A DNA stretch of 64,000 bases from Caulobacter soli (GTDB taxonomy: Bacteria > Pseudomonadota > Alphaproteobacteria > Caulobacterales > Caulobacteraceae), in assembly GCF_011045195.1 (NCBI RefSeq), contig NZ_CP049199.1:744001-808000 (forward strand), read 5' to 3'. Positions 25,556 to 34,343 of the stretch are shown piece after piece. The position numbers and the translations under genes were made by a program. The notes under the pieces were generated by a model. It saw only the letters and a list, made by a program, of their open reading frames with translations. It was not told where the DNA came from and did not search any database. How positions within the stretch are numbered: position 1 is the stretch's first letter; each line of letters opens with the position of its first letter.

Positions 25556-25583
25556 ACCACGCACCTCGGCTTGATGTCGCCTG

Positions 25584-26708
25584 CTACCCCCGCAACAGCT
25601 CCGCCAACACCGCCAGCCCCCGCTCCGCCGCTTCCGGCTCGGCCAGGCTGAAGTTCAGTCGGATCGTCGGGCTCGCCCCGCCTTCGGCCAGGAAGTGGCT
25701 CCCAGGCGTGAACAGCACGCCGCGCTCCACGGCTTTCTTGAGCAAAGCCTCGACATCGGTGCCGTCGGCCAGGGTCAGCCAGAAGAACAGGCCGCCGGGC
25801 GGCAGCGACCACGAGGCCAGGTTGCCCAGATGCCGGGTCAGGGCGTCGGCGAAGGCGTCGCGCTTGCCGCGATAGAGCGCGGCGACCTGCGCCATGCGCT
25901 CGGCGCGGCCCGGATCGTTCAGATACTGCAGCACCATCCATTGGCTGAGCCGGTTGGTGTGCAGGTCGGCCGCCTGTTTCAGCTGGACCAGCAGGGGAAA
26001 GAGGTCCGGCGAGGCGGTCAGGTAGCCCAGGCGCAGGCCCGGCGCGACGGTCTTGGAGAACGAGCCCTGATAGATCCACGAGCCGCCCGCCATGCCGGCG
26101 CTGACCGGCGTGCGGTCGCTGGGCTCATAGACCAGGTCGCGATAGGGATCGTCCTCGAACAGGATCACGTCGTTGGCCAGGCAAGCCTTCGCCATCGCCT
26201 CGCGCTCGGCGGCGCTCCAGCAATGGCCGCTGGGGTTCTGGAAGGTGGGGATGACGTAGGCCATGGACGGAGGGGCGTCGGCCCAGCTGCCGCCGGGCGC
26301 GCTTCGGTCGATGATCTCGAACCGCGCGCCGTAGAAGCGGAACACCTGCAGGGCGGCCAGATAGGCCGGCGACTCCACGGCCAGGGTCACGCCCGCGTCG
26401 ACCACCAGCTTGGCGGCCAGGTCGATGCCCTGCTGCGAGCCCGACAGCACCAGGATGCGGTCGGCGTCGGTGTCCAGGCCCAGGGCGACCAGGTCCTGCG
26501 CGATCCGCTCGCGCAGGGCCGGCTCGCCCTCGGTGGGGCCGTATTGCAGCAGGTCGCGCGGCGGCGGCGGCAGGTCCAGCCCCGCGAAGGTCTCGGGCGA
26601 GGGCAGGCCGCCGGCGAACGAGATCATGCCCGGACGCTGCGACACGTTGAGCATGTCGCGCACCGGCGAGGGCTTGATGTCACCGCTCCGCACCGACAAA
26701 CGCGCCAT
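25584..26708 (-). CDS. PLP-dependent aminotransferase, class I/II
   Basis: A 374-residue fold-type I aminotransferase of the 2-aminoadipate/MocR-catalytic type without the winged-helix domain. SGSQQGIDLAAKL, PTFQNPSGH, the Asp in FEDDPYRDL and the PLP-lysine in QGSFSKTVAPGLRLGY are visible. Substrate is unknown. The start is the ATG after GGGAGG. It is divergent from a MarR regulator with a GTCAA-N5-TTGAC operator 23 bases upstream of its start, so MarR control is likely. Confidence 0.9.
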   Translation of the reverse strand: MARLSVRSGDIKPSPVRDMLNVSQRPGMISFAGGLPSPETFAGLDLPPPPRDLLQYGPTEGEPALRERIAQDLVALGLDTDADRILVLSGSQQGIDLAAKLVVDAGVTLAVESPAYLAALQVFRFYGARFEIIDRSAPGGSWADAPPSMAYVIPTFQNPSGHCWSAAEREAMAKACLANDVILFEDDPYRDLVYEPSDRTPVSAGMAGGSWIYQGSFSKTVAPGLRLGYLTASPDLFPLLVQLKQAADLHTNRLSQWMVLQYLNDPGRAERMAQVAALYRGKRDAFADALTRHLGNLASWSLPPGGLFFWLTLADGTDVEALLKKAVERGVLFTPGSHFLAEGGASPTIRLNFSLAEPEAAERGLAVLAELLRG

Positions 26709-26730
26709 CGCCGACCTCCCGCCTAACAGT

Positions 26731-26745
26731 GTCAATGATCTTGAC
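26731..26745. promoter_or_regulatory. MarR operator 1 (GTCAA-N5-TTGAC)
   Basis: An exact inverted repeat GTCAA-N5-TTGAC near the aminotransferase start. A second copy lies 48 bases away, centre to centre, over the marR start. Confidence 0.7.
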
Positions 26746-26778
26746 CTATCGACAGAATGAGCGCGGGCGACCTATTGT

Positions 26779-26793
26779 GTCAATATGGTTGAC
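26779..26793. promoter_or_regulatory. MarR operator 2, overlapping the marR start codon
   Basis: The second exact GTCAA-N5-TTGAC. Its centre contains the marR ATG, and no Shine-Dalgarno is visible upstream, so the marR transcript may be leaderless and blocked by binding here. Confidence 0.65.
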
Positions 26794-27225
26794 CTGGATA
26801 ATCCTGCCTCTGATGGCGATATGCATGAGGCGATCGAGCAATTCTATTTCGCCTATCGTGGCTTCACGGATCGTCCCGACCGCATTCTGGAGAAGCGCGG
26901 CCTGGGACGGGTGCATCACCGCATCCTCTATTTCATCGGCCGCAGGCCGGATGTCTCGGTGCGCGGGCTCCTGGATCTGCTGGCGGTCAGCAAGCAGGCC
27001 CTGAACGCGCCCCTGCGCCAACTGATGGAGATGGGCCTGGTCGGCGCCGAGGCCTCGCCCGACGACCGCCGCGTCAAGCGCCTGAGCTTGACCGAGGCGG
27101 GCCGCAAGCTGGAAGCCGAACTCACCGAAGCCCAGACCCGGCACCTGCGCGCGGCGTTTGATCGGGCGGGGGCGCAGGCGCAGCAAGGGTGGAGCGCGGT
27201 GATGGGGGAGTTGATTGGCAAATAA
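26785..27225 (+). CDS. MarR family transcriptional regulator
   Basis: A 146-residue winged-helix regulator. The recognition region is VSVRGLLDLLAVSKQALNAPLRQLMEMGLV and the wing SPDDRRVKRLSLTEAGRKLE. It probably represses itself and the divergent aminotransferase through the two GTCAA-N5-TTGAC sites. The ligand is unknown. Confidence 0.9.
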   Translation: MVDLDNPASDGDMHEAIEQFYFAYRGFTDRPDRILEKRGLGRVHHRILYFIGRRPDVSVRGLLDLLAVSKQALNAPLRQLMEMGLVGAEASPDDRRVKRLSLTEAGRKLEAELTEAQTRHLRAAFDRAGAQAQQGWSAVMGELIGK

Positions 27226-27226
27226 A

Positions 27227-27362
27227 GCCTCCCCCTGTGGGGGAGGTGTCGGCGCAGCCGACGGTGGGGGGAGTGATCGGCAGGCGGCCACAGCCTGGAT
27301 CTTCGATCTTAAAACTCCCCCCACCGATCGCTACGCGATCGCCTCCCCCACAGGGGGAGGCT
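27227..27362. repeat. Family B palindromic element
   Basis: The outer arms are GCCTCCCCCTGTGGG and complement, and the inner arms TCGGCGCAGCCGA and CGATCGC-TACGCGATCG make side hairpins. It starts 2 bases after the marR stop. Sister elements are at 34344 and, inside imuB, 61107. Confidence 0.85.
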
Positions 27363-27445
27363 TTAAATTCCATCATCCCGCGTCAATGCGGCGCTGGCGC
27401 AACGTCCCCCGAACGCCTATCTTCCTCCACGGCGGGTCTGCTGTG

Positions 27446-27585
27446 GCCCTCGTCGAAGATTTCTATTCCCAGGGACCTTAATCTCTCTATCGGGACCTGT
27501 TCCCTCCCGTGGCCGTGGCTGCGGGAACACGGGGCCCACCTGTAACTAACAGGTTCGAGTGGATTGAAACGTCTTCACGGTTCTT
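27446..27585 (+). ncRNA. ssrS: 6S RNA
   Basis: This region directly upstream of 5-formyl-THF cyclo-ligase has the shape of alphaproteobacterial 6S RNA. A closing stem pairs GAAGATTTC near 27456 with GAAACGTCTTC near 27566. A central bubble and a long interrupted terminal hairpin (CCCGTGGCCG... with CGGGAACACGGGG) lie inside. 6S RNA mimics an open promoter and binds sigma-70 RNA polymerase. The ends are approximate, and the call rests on position plus structure. Confidence 0.8.
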
Positions 27586-27619
27586 CACGGCGCCGCCACC
27601 TTTCCCCCATATAGACGGC

Positions 27620-28222
27620 ATGACCATCGCCGATCCCGCCGTCGCCAAGGCCGCCCTGCGGCTGTTCGTTCGCAATCGCCGCAAGGAGCTGGCCCGCGAA
27701 CATCCCGAAGCCGACTGGATGATCGTCGAGGTGGCCCGCGGCCCGCTGACGGCCCGCTTCCCCGACCCCCAGGGCAAGGTCGCCGCGCTCTATGCCGGCA
27801 TCGGCGCCGAGATCGACGCCCGCCGCCACCTGGCCGCCTGGCTGATCGAGCAGGGCTGGACCCTGGCCCTGCCGCGCGTCGAGGGTGAGGACGGCCACAT
27901 GGTTTTCCGCCAATGGGCCCCGGGCGACGCGCTGGTCCACGACGAGGCCGGCCTCAACGCGCCCGAAGAGACCCAGCCCGCGCTCGAGCCCGACCTGGTG
28001 ATCACGCCGCTGCTGGCCTTCGACCGCGAGGGCCGGCGCCTGGGCCAGGGCGGCGGCTATTACGACCGGGCGCTGGACGCCCTGCGCGCCCGCAAGCGCG
28101 TCTTTGTCCTGGGCCTGGGCTATGTGGGCCAAGAGACACAGGGCCTGCCCGATGAACCCCACGACCAACGATTGGACGCCATCCTGACCGAAAGCGAGTA
28201 TATCGCCGTCCAAGAGGACTGA
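27620..28222 (+). CDS. 5-formyltetrahydrofolate cyclo-ligase
   Basis: A 200-residue enzyme that converts 5-formyl-THF to 5,10-methenyl-THF using ATP. The family motif GQGGGYYDRAL is at about 143-153, with RNRRKEL near the N-terminus. The upstream location of 6S RNA is the classical arrangement. It is followed after 4 bases by ymdB. The start is the ATG of MTIADPAV. Confidence 0.93.
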   Translation: MTIADPAVAKAALRLFVRNRRKELAREHPEADWMIVEVARGPLTARFPDPQGKVAALYAGIGAEIDARRHLAAWLIEQGWTLALPRVEGEDGHMVFRQWAPGDALVHDEAGLNAPEETQPALEPDLVITPLLAFDREGRRLGQGGGYYDRALDALRARKRVFVLGLGYVGQETQGLPDEPHDQRLDAILTESEYIAVQED

Positions 28223-28226
28223 AATT

Positions 28227-29051
28227 ATGCGTTTTGCTTTCTTCGGCGACGTCGTGGGCAAGTCGGGCCGCGACGGCCTGGCCGACCACCTGCCGGCCCT
28301 GCGTCGCCAGCTCCAGCTGGAGTTCGTGATCATCAACGCCGAGAACGCCGCCGCCGGCTTCGGCATCACCGAGAACACCGCCCGCGAGCTGTTCGAGGCC
28401 GGGGCCGACTGCCTGACCCTGGGCAATCACAGCTGGGACCAGCGCGAGGCCTTGACCTACATCGTGCGCGAGCCGCGCCTGATCCGTCCGGCCAACTACC
28501 CGATCCTGTCCGACGCCCCGGGCCGGGGCAGCCACCTGTTCCAGACCGAGGGCGGCCGCACCATCATGGTGATCAACCTGCTGGGCCGGGTGCACATGGA
28601 CGCCATGGACGACCCCTTCGCCGCCGCCGATCGCGAGCTGGACAAGGCCCCGCTGGGCCAGGTGGCCGACGCGGTGGTGGTCGACATGCACTGCGAGGCC
28701 ACCTCCGAGAAGATGGCCATGGGCCACTATTGCGACGGCCGCGCCAGCCTGGTGGTCGGCACCCACACCCACGTGCCCACCGCCGACGCCCAGATCCTGC
28801 CCGGCGGCACCGCCTACCAGACCGACGCGGGGGCCTGCGCCGACTATGACAGCGTGATCGGCAACCAGAAGGAAGAGCCCCTTCGCCGGTTCACCACCAA
28901 GATCAGCGGCGGCCGTTATACCCCCGCCAGCGGGCCGGCCACGGTCTGCGGCGTGTTCGTCGAGACCGACGACCGCACCGGCCTGGCGGTCCGCGTCGAG
29001 CCGATCCGCGTGGGCGGCCGGCTGAAGGAAACCATTCCAGAGTTGGCCTAG
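28227..29051 (+). CDS. ymdB: YmdB family metallophosphoesterase
   Basis: A 274-residue calcineurin-like phosphoesterase of the TIGR00282/YmdB family. Metal ligands are in FFGDVVGKSGR, INAENAAAGFG, LGNHSWDQ, VVDMHCEATSEK and GTHTHVPTAD. YmdB enzymes hydrolyse cyclic nucleotides or act on RNA regulation; the exact substrate in this lineage is not known. It is co-transcribed with the cyclo-ligase. Confidence 0.93.
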   Translation: MRFAFFGDVVGKSGRDGLADHLPALRRQLQLEFVIINAENAAAGFGITENTARELFEAGADCLTLGNHSWDQREALTYIVREPRLIRPANYPILSDAPGRGSHLFQTEGGRTIMVINLLGRVHMDAMDDPFAAADRELDKAPLGQVADAVVVDMHCEATSEKMAMGHYCDGRASLVVGTHTHVPTADAQILPGGTAYQTDAGACADYDSVIGNQKEEPLRRFTTKISGGRYTPASGPATVCGVFVETDDRTGLAVRVEPIRVGGRLKETIPELA

Positions 29052-29062
29052 GGAGCCCGCCG

Positions 29063-29470
29063 ATGGTCGCGATCCGGTTCAAGCAGGCGGACGCGTCGGC
29101 GCCCTGGACCGCCGAGGGGGGTCGCTATCGCATGGAACATGTCGGCGCTCGGGTGGGGTCCACCTGGGTCCTGCATGTGGACGACCAGGTCGTGGCGTTT
29201 CCCCTCGAGTTCATCGAGTCGCGGCCCCTGACCGAGCTCGAACGCGAAGGGCGCGCCGGCGAGCTCGATCCGCAGTTCTACCGGGTGCGCCTGGACGGGG
29301 ACGAGGCCTTGGCCCGGAAGCAGGTCGGTCAATGGACCTGCCGCGAGATCTACCAGGCCTTCTACGAGACTTATCTGAACAGCTCGCCGATGAACTTCCC
29401 GCACCGGCTGTGCGAGGTGTCGTTCGACAAGGACGTCATGCGCGACGCCTGCGACAAGGCCGGCGTCTAG
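29063..29470 (+). CDS. Conserved hypothetical protein
   Basis: A 135-residue soluble protein with no signal peptide and no domain I recognise. It starts with a predicted beta-rich half and ends in helical segments with two cysteines (RLCEVSF and RDACDKAGV). The ATG follows GGGAG, 11 bases after ymdB, so it is probably in the same operon. Confidence 0.7.
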   Translation: MVAIRFKQADASAPWTAEGGRYRMEHVGARVGSTWVLHVDDQVVAFPLEFIESRPLTELEREGRAGELDPQFYRVRLDGDEALARKQVGQWTCREIYQAFYETYLNSSPMNFPHRLCEVSFDKDVMRDACDKAGV

Positions 29471-29597
29471 AGCGGCCGGCCCATCCGGTCGAGCTGACCA
29501 AGGTTCGGTGAATTCTCCAGGCGACGACGCTTGCGCCTGTCATGGCTTGGGCCAACAGTCGCGGCGCGATCTCAACCCGCCTAACGGAGCACTCCCC

Positions 29598-30011
29598 ATG
29601 ACCGACGCCATCTATACCGCCCACGCCCACGCCGTCGGCGGCCGCGAAGGCACCGCCAAGACCGACGACGGTCACCTGGACGTCAAGCTGGGCTACCCCA
29701 AGTCGATGGGCGGCAACGGCGAGGGGACCAATCCCGAACAGCTGTTCGCGGCCGGCTACGGCGCCTGCTTCCTGGGCGCGCTGGGCCTGGTGGCCCGCAG
29801 CCAGGGCGTCAAGCTGGGCGAGCACAGCCTGGACGTCGAGGTCGACCTGATCAAGGACGACACCAGCTTCCACGTCGGCGCCCGCCTGACCCTGAACGCG
29901 CCGGACCTCGACGCCGAGACGGCCGAAAAGCTGCTGCACGCCGCCCACCAGGTCTGCCCGTACTCGAAGGCCACGCGCGGCAATATCGAGGTCGAGCTGA
30001 AGGTCGCCTAA
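29598..30011 (+). CDS. ohr: Organic hydroperoxide resistance protein
   Basis: A 137-residue OsmC/Ohr-family thiol peroxidase. The catalytic cysteines are Cys57 (GYGACFLGAL) and Cys120 (VCPYSKATRGN), with the supporting Arg in GGREG and Glu in NPEQLF. It reduces organic hydroperoxides using lipoylated proteins. An OhrR regulator is not adjacent. The start is the ATG of MTDAIYTAHA. Confidence 0.94.
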   Translation: MTDAIYTAHAHAVGGREGTAKTDDGHLDVKLGYPKSMGGNGEGTNPEQLFAAGYGACFLGALGLVARSQGVKLGEHSLDVEVDLIKDDTSFHVGARLTLNAPDLDAETAEKLLHAAHQVCPYSKATRGNIEVELKVA

Positions 30012-30024
30012 GACTGATCGGGCC

Positions 30025-30050
30025 GGGGACACGCGCATGCGCGTGTCCCC
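30025..30050. repeat. 26-bp perfect palindrome, GGGGACA...TGTCCCC family
   Basis: It differs from the 4444-4469 copy only at symmetric arm positions. It lies 14 bases after the ohr stop, and the convergent gene ends 3 bases beyond. Confidence 0.75.
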
Positions 30051-30052
30051 GT

Positions 30053-30364
30053 CTAGCGCGGTCGTCGCTCCACGATCCGGCCGACGATCAGCTCGTCGAT
30101 CTCCAGCCGGCGGATCCGCGCCTTGCCGATCGACAGGCGGCCGATGGCCAGGGCCCCGATCGCGATCGCTCCCACCGCCAGCGCGCCCACCGCCAGGCCG
30201 CCCAGCGCGGCCGCGCCCGTCGACAGGGCGCCCACGGCCGCGGCGCCGGTCGCGGTCGCCGGCGGCGCGACGTCATCGTCCTCTCCGACCCCCTGGATGT
30301 GCTCGTGGGCCGCCAGGCGCGCCGGGTCGAACGGTTCGGACGGGAAATCGGACGGGGTCATCAA
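30053..30364 (-). CDS. Glycine-pentad repeat protein
   Basis: A 103-residue protein. The first 35 residues are acidic and polar. From residue 40 to 80 a glycine falls at every fifth position, nine times in a row, in a pattern [small/aliphatic]-x-x-[I/V/L]-G. The periodicity continues with other residues to about 95. This suggests a pentapeptide-type beta-helix rather than the TM helix that hydrophobicity alone would suggest. Function is unknown. A GGAG precedes the ATGATG start. Confidence 0.65.
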   Translation of the reverse strand: MMTPSDFPSEPFDPARLAAHEHIQGVGEDDDVAPPATATGAAAVGALSTGAAALGGLAVGALAVGAIAIGALAIGRLSIGKARIRRLEIDELIVGRIVERRPR

Positions 30365-30473
30365 GCGGGCTCCAGCGAACGTTTCGCTGCTTGGAGGATG
30401 ACAATGTAGGGGCTGGGGCGCTAGAAGCGCCGCCTACCTTTTCATTCGCAGACACAAGAGAAGAGCCCTCCGC

Positions 30474-31229
30474 ATGGCCGGCCACTCGAAATTCAAGAAC
30501 ATCATGCACCGCAAGGGCCGCGCCGACGCCGCGCGCTCCAAGCTGTTTTCCAAGCTGTCGCGGGAAATCACCGTGGCGGCCAAGGCGGGCCTGCCGGACC
30601 CGAACATGAACCCGCGCCTGCGCCTGGCCGTGAACAACGCCAAGGCCGAAAGCCTGCCCAAGGACGTCATCGACCGCGCGATCAAGAAGTCGCAGATGGG
30701 CGACGCGGCCGACTATAGCGAGATCCGCTACGAGGGCGTGGCCGCCGGCGGCGTCGGGATCATCGTCGAGGTGCTGACCGACAACAAGAACCGCGCCGCC
30801 GCCAATGTCCGCTCCTACTTCACCAAGATGGGCGGCAACCTGGGGGCCACCGGCTCGGTGACCTTCAACTACGACCGCGTCGGCCAGGTGTCGTACCCGG
30901 CCAAGGTCGCCAGCGAAGACGCCATGATGGAAGCCGCCATCGAGGCCGGCGCCGACGACGTGGTGTCGGACATGGACGAAGAGGGCGAAGGCCACACGGT
31001 CTACACCGCCTTCGAAGACCTCAACGACGTGGCCGCCGCCCTGGAAGCCAAGTTCGGCCCGGCGTCCAACACCAAGATCGCCTGGCGCCCCAAGAGCCAG
31101 GTGCCGGTCACCGGCGACGCCGTGGCCACCCTGATGAAGCTGCTCGACGCCCTCAACGACGACGACGACGTCCAGGACGTCTACTCCAACGAAGAGATCA
31201 GCGACGAAGACGCCGCGAAGCTGGGCTGA
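30474..31229 (+). CDS. yebC: YebC/PmpR family DNA-binding regulatory protein
   Basis: A 251-residue YebC family protein: the [25 protein letters not shown] start and [19 protein letters not shown] are signature segments. Family members act as transcription regulators or as translation factors that help at proline runs. Its position before ruvCAB is common in proteobacteria. The C-terminus is acidic. Confidence 0.94.
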   Translation: MAGHSKFKNIMHRKGRADAARSKLFSKLSREITVAAKAGLPDPNMNPRLRLAVNNAKAESLPKDVIDRAIKKSQMGDAADYSEIRYEGVAAGGVGIIVEVLTDNKNRAAANVRSYFTKMGGNLGATGSVTFNYDRVGQVSYPAKVASEDAMMEAAIEAGADDVVSDMDEEGEGHTVYTAFEDLNDVAAALEAKFGPASNTKIAWRPKSQVPVTGDAVATLMKLLDALNDDDDVQDVYSNEEISDEDAAKLG

Positions 31230-31238
31230 TCCGTGATC

Positions 31239-31397
31239 CTTCTCCCCTTGCGGGAGAAGGTGGCCCGAAGGGCCGGATGAGGGGTCTCTCAAAAGCTTGA
31301 GCCGCGCCTGGCCTGACCGCCGGCGCGGCTTTTGCGTTCGTCGACCCCTCACCCGACGGTCGCGCGGACCGCCACCCTCTCCCGCAGGGGGAGAGAG
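31239..31397. repeat. Family E palindromic element, inverted pair
   Basis: It has arms of the CCTTCTCCC...GGGAGAAGG type with side hairpins, enclosing the yebC terminator. Two half-elements flank the terminator symmetrically. Confidence 0.8.
31300..31334 (+). terminator. Rho-independent terminator after yebC
   Basis: AGCCGCGCC pairs with GGCGCGGCT and is followed by TTTT. It lies in the centre of a family E element. Confidence 0.75.
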
Positions 31398-31488
31398 ATT
31401 CCCCTGGTTCCTCACGCGCCCTCGTTCTCCCCTGAACGGATTCCGCAAGCTGAAGTGTTTGGTTCCCGGCCGCATGCTGGGAAACGCC

Positions 31489-32130
31489 ATGGAACGTCTT
31501 CGCTTTCGCACGATCGGGGAGATCCTCTACGAGGTGATGACCGGGCTGCTGTTCTATCCGCGCACCCTGTGGCGGGTGCTGCTGTGGCCCGCCGAGGCCG
31601 AGCGGGACGCGGCGGGGCCGTCGCCGGATCTGGTCAGCCCGCCGCTGTTCCTGTTCCTCTCCATCCTGCTGGCCCACGCCCTGGACCTGTTCCTGCGCAG
31701 CGCGCTGGGCGACGCGGCCCAGCCTCCCGGCCTGGGCCCGCTGCTGTTCCGCGTCGTGGCCTTCAGCCTGTTTCCGCTGGTGATGGCGACGGGGACGCTG
31801 CGGCGCCAGGGAAGCCCCGTCGACCACGCGACCCTGCGCGAGCCGTTCGAGCTGCAGTGCCTGTGCGCCGCGCCCTTCGCCCTGTCGCTGTCGGTGGCCG
31901 TGATCCTGGTGGTCTCGCCGGCCGGATCGGTCCGCCTGGTCGGCGTGACGATCGGCGTGGCGGCGATCGCCTGGTACCTGTGCGTGCAGACCCGCTGGCT
32001 GCGCCGACGCCTGGCCGTGGGCGGTTTCCAGGCCTTTCGCACGGCGACCTGGCTGTTCGTGCTGGCCCTGGCCTGCTGCCTGCCGCCCGCCCTGCTGATC
32101 CTGGGCGCGCCGCGCGCGCAGGCGGGCTGA
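31489..32130 (+). CDS. Membrane protein, possibly YIP1 family
   Basis: A 213-residue integral membrane protein with an amphipathic N-terminus (FRTIGEILYEVMTGLLFYPRTLWRVLLWP) and five hydrophobic segments. The overall plan resembles bacterial YIP1-domain permease-like proteins, but no motif is decisive. An ATG five codons upstream is also possible. Confidence 0.6.
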   Translation: MERLRFRTIGEILYEVMTGLLFYPRTLWRVLLWPAEAERDAAGPSPDLVSPPLFLFLSILLAHALDLFLRSALGDAAQPPGLGPLLFRVVAFSLFPLVMATGTLRRQGSPVDHATLREPFELQCLCAAPFALSLSVAVILVVSPAGSVRLVGVTIGVAAIAWYLCVQTRWLRRRLAVGGFQAFRTATWLFVLALACCLPPALLILGAPRAQAG

Positions 32131-32196
32131 AATCCTTTTGGGTCCAGGCCGTCGAGCCGCTTCCCGGCGCCCCGGCGGCCGCGCTATGCTGGCGCC

Positions 32197-33132
32197 ATGC
32201 CGCTGCGCTTGCACATCGATACCGACTGCGGCGTGGACGACGCCCTGGCCCTGGCCATGCTGGCGCGCTCGCGCGACGCGGTGGACGTGGTCTCGGTCTC
32301 GGCGGTGTTCGGCAACACCTATGTCGACCAGTCCGCCGCCAACGCGCGGGGCGTGCTGCGCCTGGCCGGCTGTCCGGCCGAGGTCTATATCGGCGCCGGC
32401 TCGGGCGTGGCCAAGCGGCGCGTCGAGCGGATGCGGCCCGCCCACGGGGTGGACGGCCTGAACGGCGCCGGCTTCTCCCAGCGCTGGAAGCTGCCCGAAC
32501 TGGACCGGGGGCAGGGCGGCAGCCTCTTGGCCTTTCGCGCAAGAGCGCGGGTGGCGGGATTGTTCCTGGGGCCCCTGACCAACCTGGCCAACGGCCTGCT
32601 GGAGGACGCCGGCGCTTTTCGCGGCTGGCGGCCCACGATCATGGCCGGGGCCTTCGGCGTCGAGGGCAAGGCGGCCGGCGGGGCCGATTTCAACACCTGG
32701 AGCGACGCCGAGGCCCTGGCCCGGGTGCTGGAGCGCGGGGTGATGCCGCGCCTGGTGCCGCTGGACGTCACCGCCCAGGTCACCCTGACCGCCCAGGCCA
32801 TGGCCGAGGGCTCGACCGCCTGCGGCTCGCCGCTTTCGGCGCGCCTGAACAAGGCTCTGGGACCCTACATGGCGTTCCATCGCACGGCCTGGGGCCTGGA
32901 GGCCGGCTGCCATCCGCACGACGCGGTGGTCGCCGCCAGCCTGGTGGCGCCCGAGCTGTTCGTCTTCGAGCCCGCGCGCCTGCGGGTGAAGACCGACGGC
33001 GAGCATCTGGGCCGCGTCGAGCGGATCGAGGGCGAACCCAACGCCGAGCTCTGTGTTTCGGTCGACGCGCCGGCCGTCCAGGCCCTGCTGCTGGAACGGC
33101 TGTTCTGCGCGCCGGTTCTGAACCCGGCCTGA
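32197..33132 (+). CDS. Inosine-uridine preferring nucleoside hydrolase
   Basis: A 311-residue nucleoside hydrolase. The Ca2+-binding DTDCGVDDALAL starts at residue 8, and LGPLTNLA, IMAGAFGVEGK, FNTWSDAEA and the late HPHDAVVAA match the family. It cleaves ribonucleosides to base and ribose for salvage. Some members have lost activity; the visible metal ligands argue that this one is active. Confidence 0.9.
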   Translation: MPLRLHIDTDCGVDDALALAMLARSRDAVDVVSVSAVFGNTYVDQSAANARGVLRLAGCPAEVYIGAGSGVAKRRVERMRPAHGVDGLNGAGFSQRWKLPELDRGQGGSLLAFRARARVAGLFLGPLTNLANGLLEDAGAFRGWRPTIMAGAFGVEGKAAGGADFNTWSDAEALARVLERGVMPRLVPLDVTAQVTLTAQAMAEGSTACGSPLSARLNKALGPYMAFHRTAWGLEAGCHPHDAVVAASLVAPELFVFEPARLRVKTDGEHLGRVERIEGEPNAELCVSVDAPAVQALLLERLFCAPVLNPA

Positions 33133-33144
33133 GCCACCCCAAGC

Positions 33145-33159
33145 TTAAGGTTTCGTTAG
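33145..33159 (+). promoter_or_regulatory. CtrA-box-like sequence upstream of ruvC
   Basis: TTAA-N7-TTAG, one mismatch from the TTAA-N7-TTAA CtrA motif, lies about 37 bases before the ruvC start. Such a short motif can occur by chance. Confidence 0.25.
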
Positions 33160-33195
33160 GGAAGTCACGGCTTTTCCTGGGAGGCGAAACCGGCG

Positions 33196-33720
33196 ATGGT
33201 GCGAGAACACATGATGAACGCGAATCGCACGCCTATCCGAATCCTGGGGCTCGACCCCGGCCTGCGCCGCACCGGTTGGGGCGTGGTCAGCGTCGAGGGC
33301 TCGCGCATGAGCCACGTCGCCCACGGGGTGATCGCGCCCGACGACAAGGCCGAGTTCGCCAGCCGCCTGCTGCATCTGTTCGAGGGCATCTGCGCCGTCA
33401 TCGACGAGCACAAGCCCGACGAGGCGGCGGTTGAGGAGGTGTTCCTCAACACCAACGCCCAGTCGACGCTGAAGCTGGGCCACGCCCGCGCCGCCGCCCT
33501 GATCGCCCCCGCGCGGGCCGGCCTGCTGGTCGCCGAGTATTCGACCCGCCTGGTCAAGAAGGCGGTGGTCGGCACGGGGGCGGCCGACAAGGCCCAGATC
33601 GGCTTCATGATCGCCCGCTTGCTGCCCACGGCCGGCAAGACCACGGCCGACTGCGCCGACGCCCTGGCCGTCGCCATCACCCACGCCAACCTGCGCGTCG
33701 CCAACCGGAGAGTGGCATGA
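33196..33720 (+). CDS. ruvC: Holliday junction resolvase RuvC
   Basis: A 174-residue endonuclease. The catalytic Asp is in [14 protein letters not shown], Glu in AAVEEVF, and the late acidic residues in DCADALAVA. It cuts Holliday junctions together with RuvAB. The first ATG has GGGAGG at slightly long spacing; ATGs at codons 6 and 7 are alternatives. It overlaps ruvA in ATGA. Confidence 0.95.
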   Translation: MVREHMMNANRTPIRILGLDPGLRRTGWGVVSVEGSRMSHVAHGVIAPDDKAEFASRLLHLFEGICAVIDEHKPDEAAVEEVFLNTNAQSTLKLGHARAAALIAPARAGLLVAEYSTRLVKKAVVGTGAADKAQIGFMIARLLPTAGKTTADCADALAVAITHANLRVANRRVA

Positions 33721-34331
33721 TTGGTCGTCTCAGAGGGGCCGTCGCCGAGATCGGCGAGGAAGAGGCCCTGATCGACGTGATGGGCGTCGGCTATGTCGTG
33801 CGCTGCGGCTCGCGGACCCTGCAGCGCCTGCCGGCGCTGGGCGAAGAGGCGCTGCTGCACATCGAGAGCCAGTGGAGCGAGAGCGCCGGCCTGCGGCTGT
33901 ACGGCTTCGGCTCACGCGAGGACCGCAAGGCCTTCGTGCTGTTGCAGGCCATCCAGGGCGTGGGCCCCAAGGCGGCCATGGCGGTGCTGGACGTGCTGTC
34001 GCCGGCCGAGCTGGCCTCGGCGGTGGCGCGCGAGGACAAGGCGGCGGTCGGCCGGGCCTCGGGCGTGGGTCCGAAGCTGGCCATCCGGATCGTCACCGAG
34101 CTGAAGGGCAAGCCGATCACCGACGGGCCGGTGTTCATGGGCGCGCCGACCACCGTGGCGGCGGCGCCCGCCAAGCCGGCCCCGACCGGCGACGCGGTGG
34201 CGGCGCTGATGGGCCTGGGCGTGGCCGAGGTCAACGCGCGGCGGGTGGTGGAAGCGGCGGCTGCAAAGTTGGGTGACGAGGCGACGGTCCAGGCGCTGAT
34301 CAAGGCCGGTCTGCAGGAGTTGGGGCGGTGA
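33717..34331 (+). CDS. ruvA: Holliday junction helicase subunit RuvA
   Basis: A 204-residue RuvA. Domain I ([28 protein letters not shown]) and the helix-hairpin-helix repeats ([14 protein letters not shown] and [17 protein letters not shown]) are clear. The C-terminal domain III that contacts RuvB is present. It is translationally coupled to ruvC. Confidence 0.96.
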   Translation: MIGRLRGAVAEIGEEEALIDVMGVGYVVRCGSRTLQRLPALGEEALLHIESQWSESAGLRLYGFGSREDRKAFVLLQAIQGVGPKAAMAVLDVLSPAELASAVAREDKAAVGRASGVGPKLAIRIVTELKGKPITDGPVFMGAPTTVAAAPAKPAPTGDAVAALMGLGVAEVNARRVVEAAAAKLGDEATVQALIKAGLQELGR

Positions 34332-34343
34332 GGGCTCGGAACA

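Noticed and set aside
31198..33006. 602-codon minus-strand frame across the 31.5-33 kb region
   Set aside because: It spans two plus-strand genes and the family E repeat; the composition is Gln/Gly/Arg/Ala shadow sequence.
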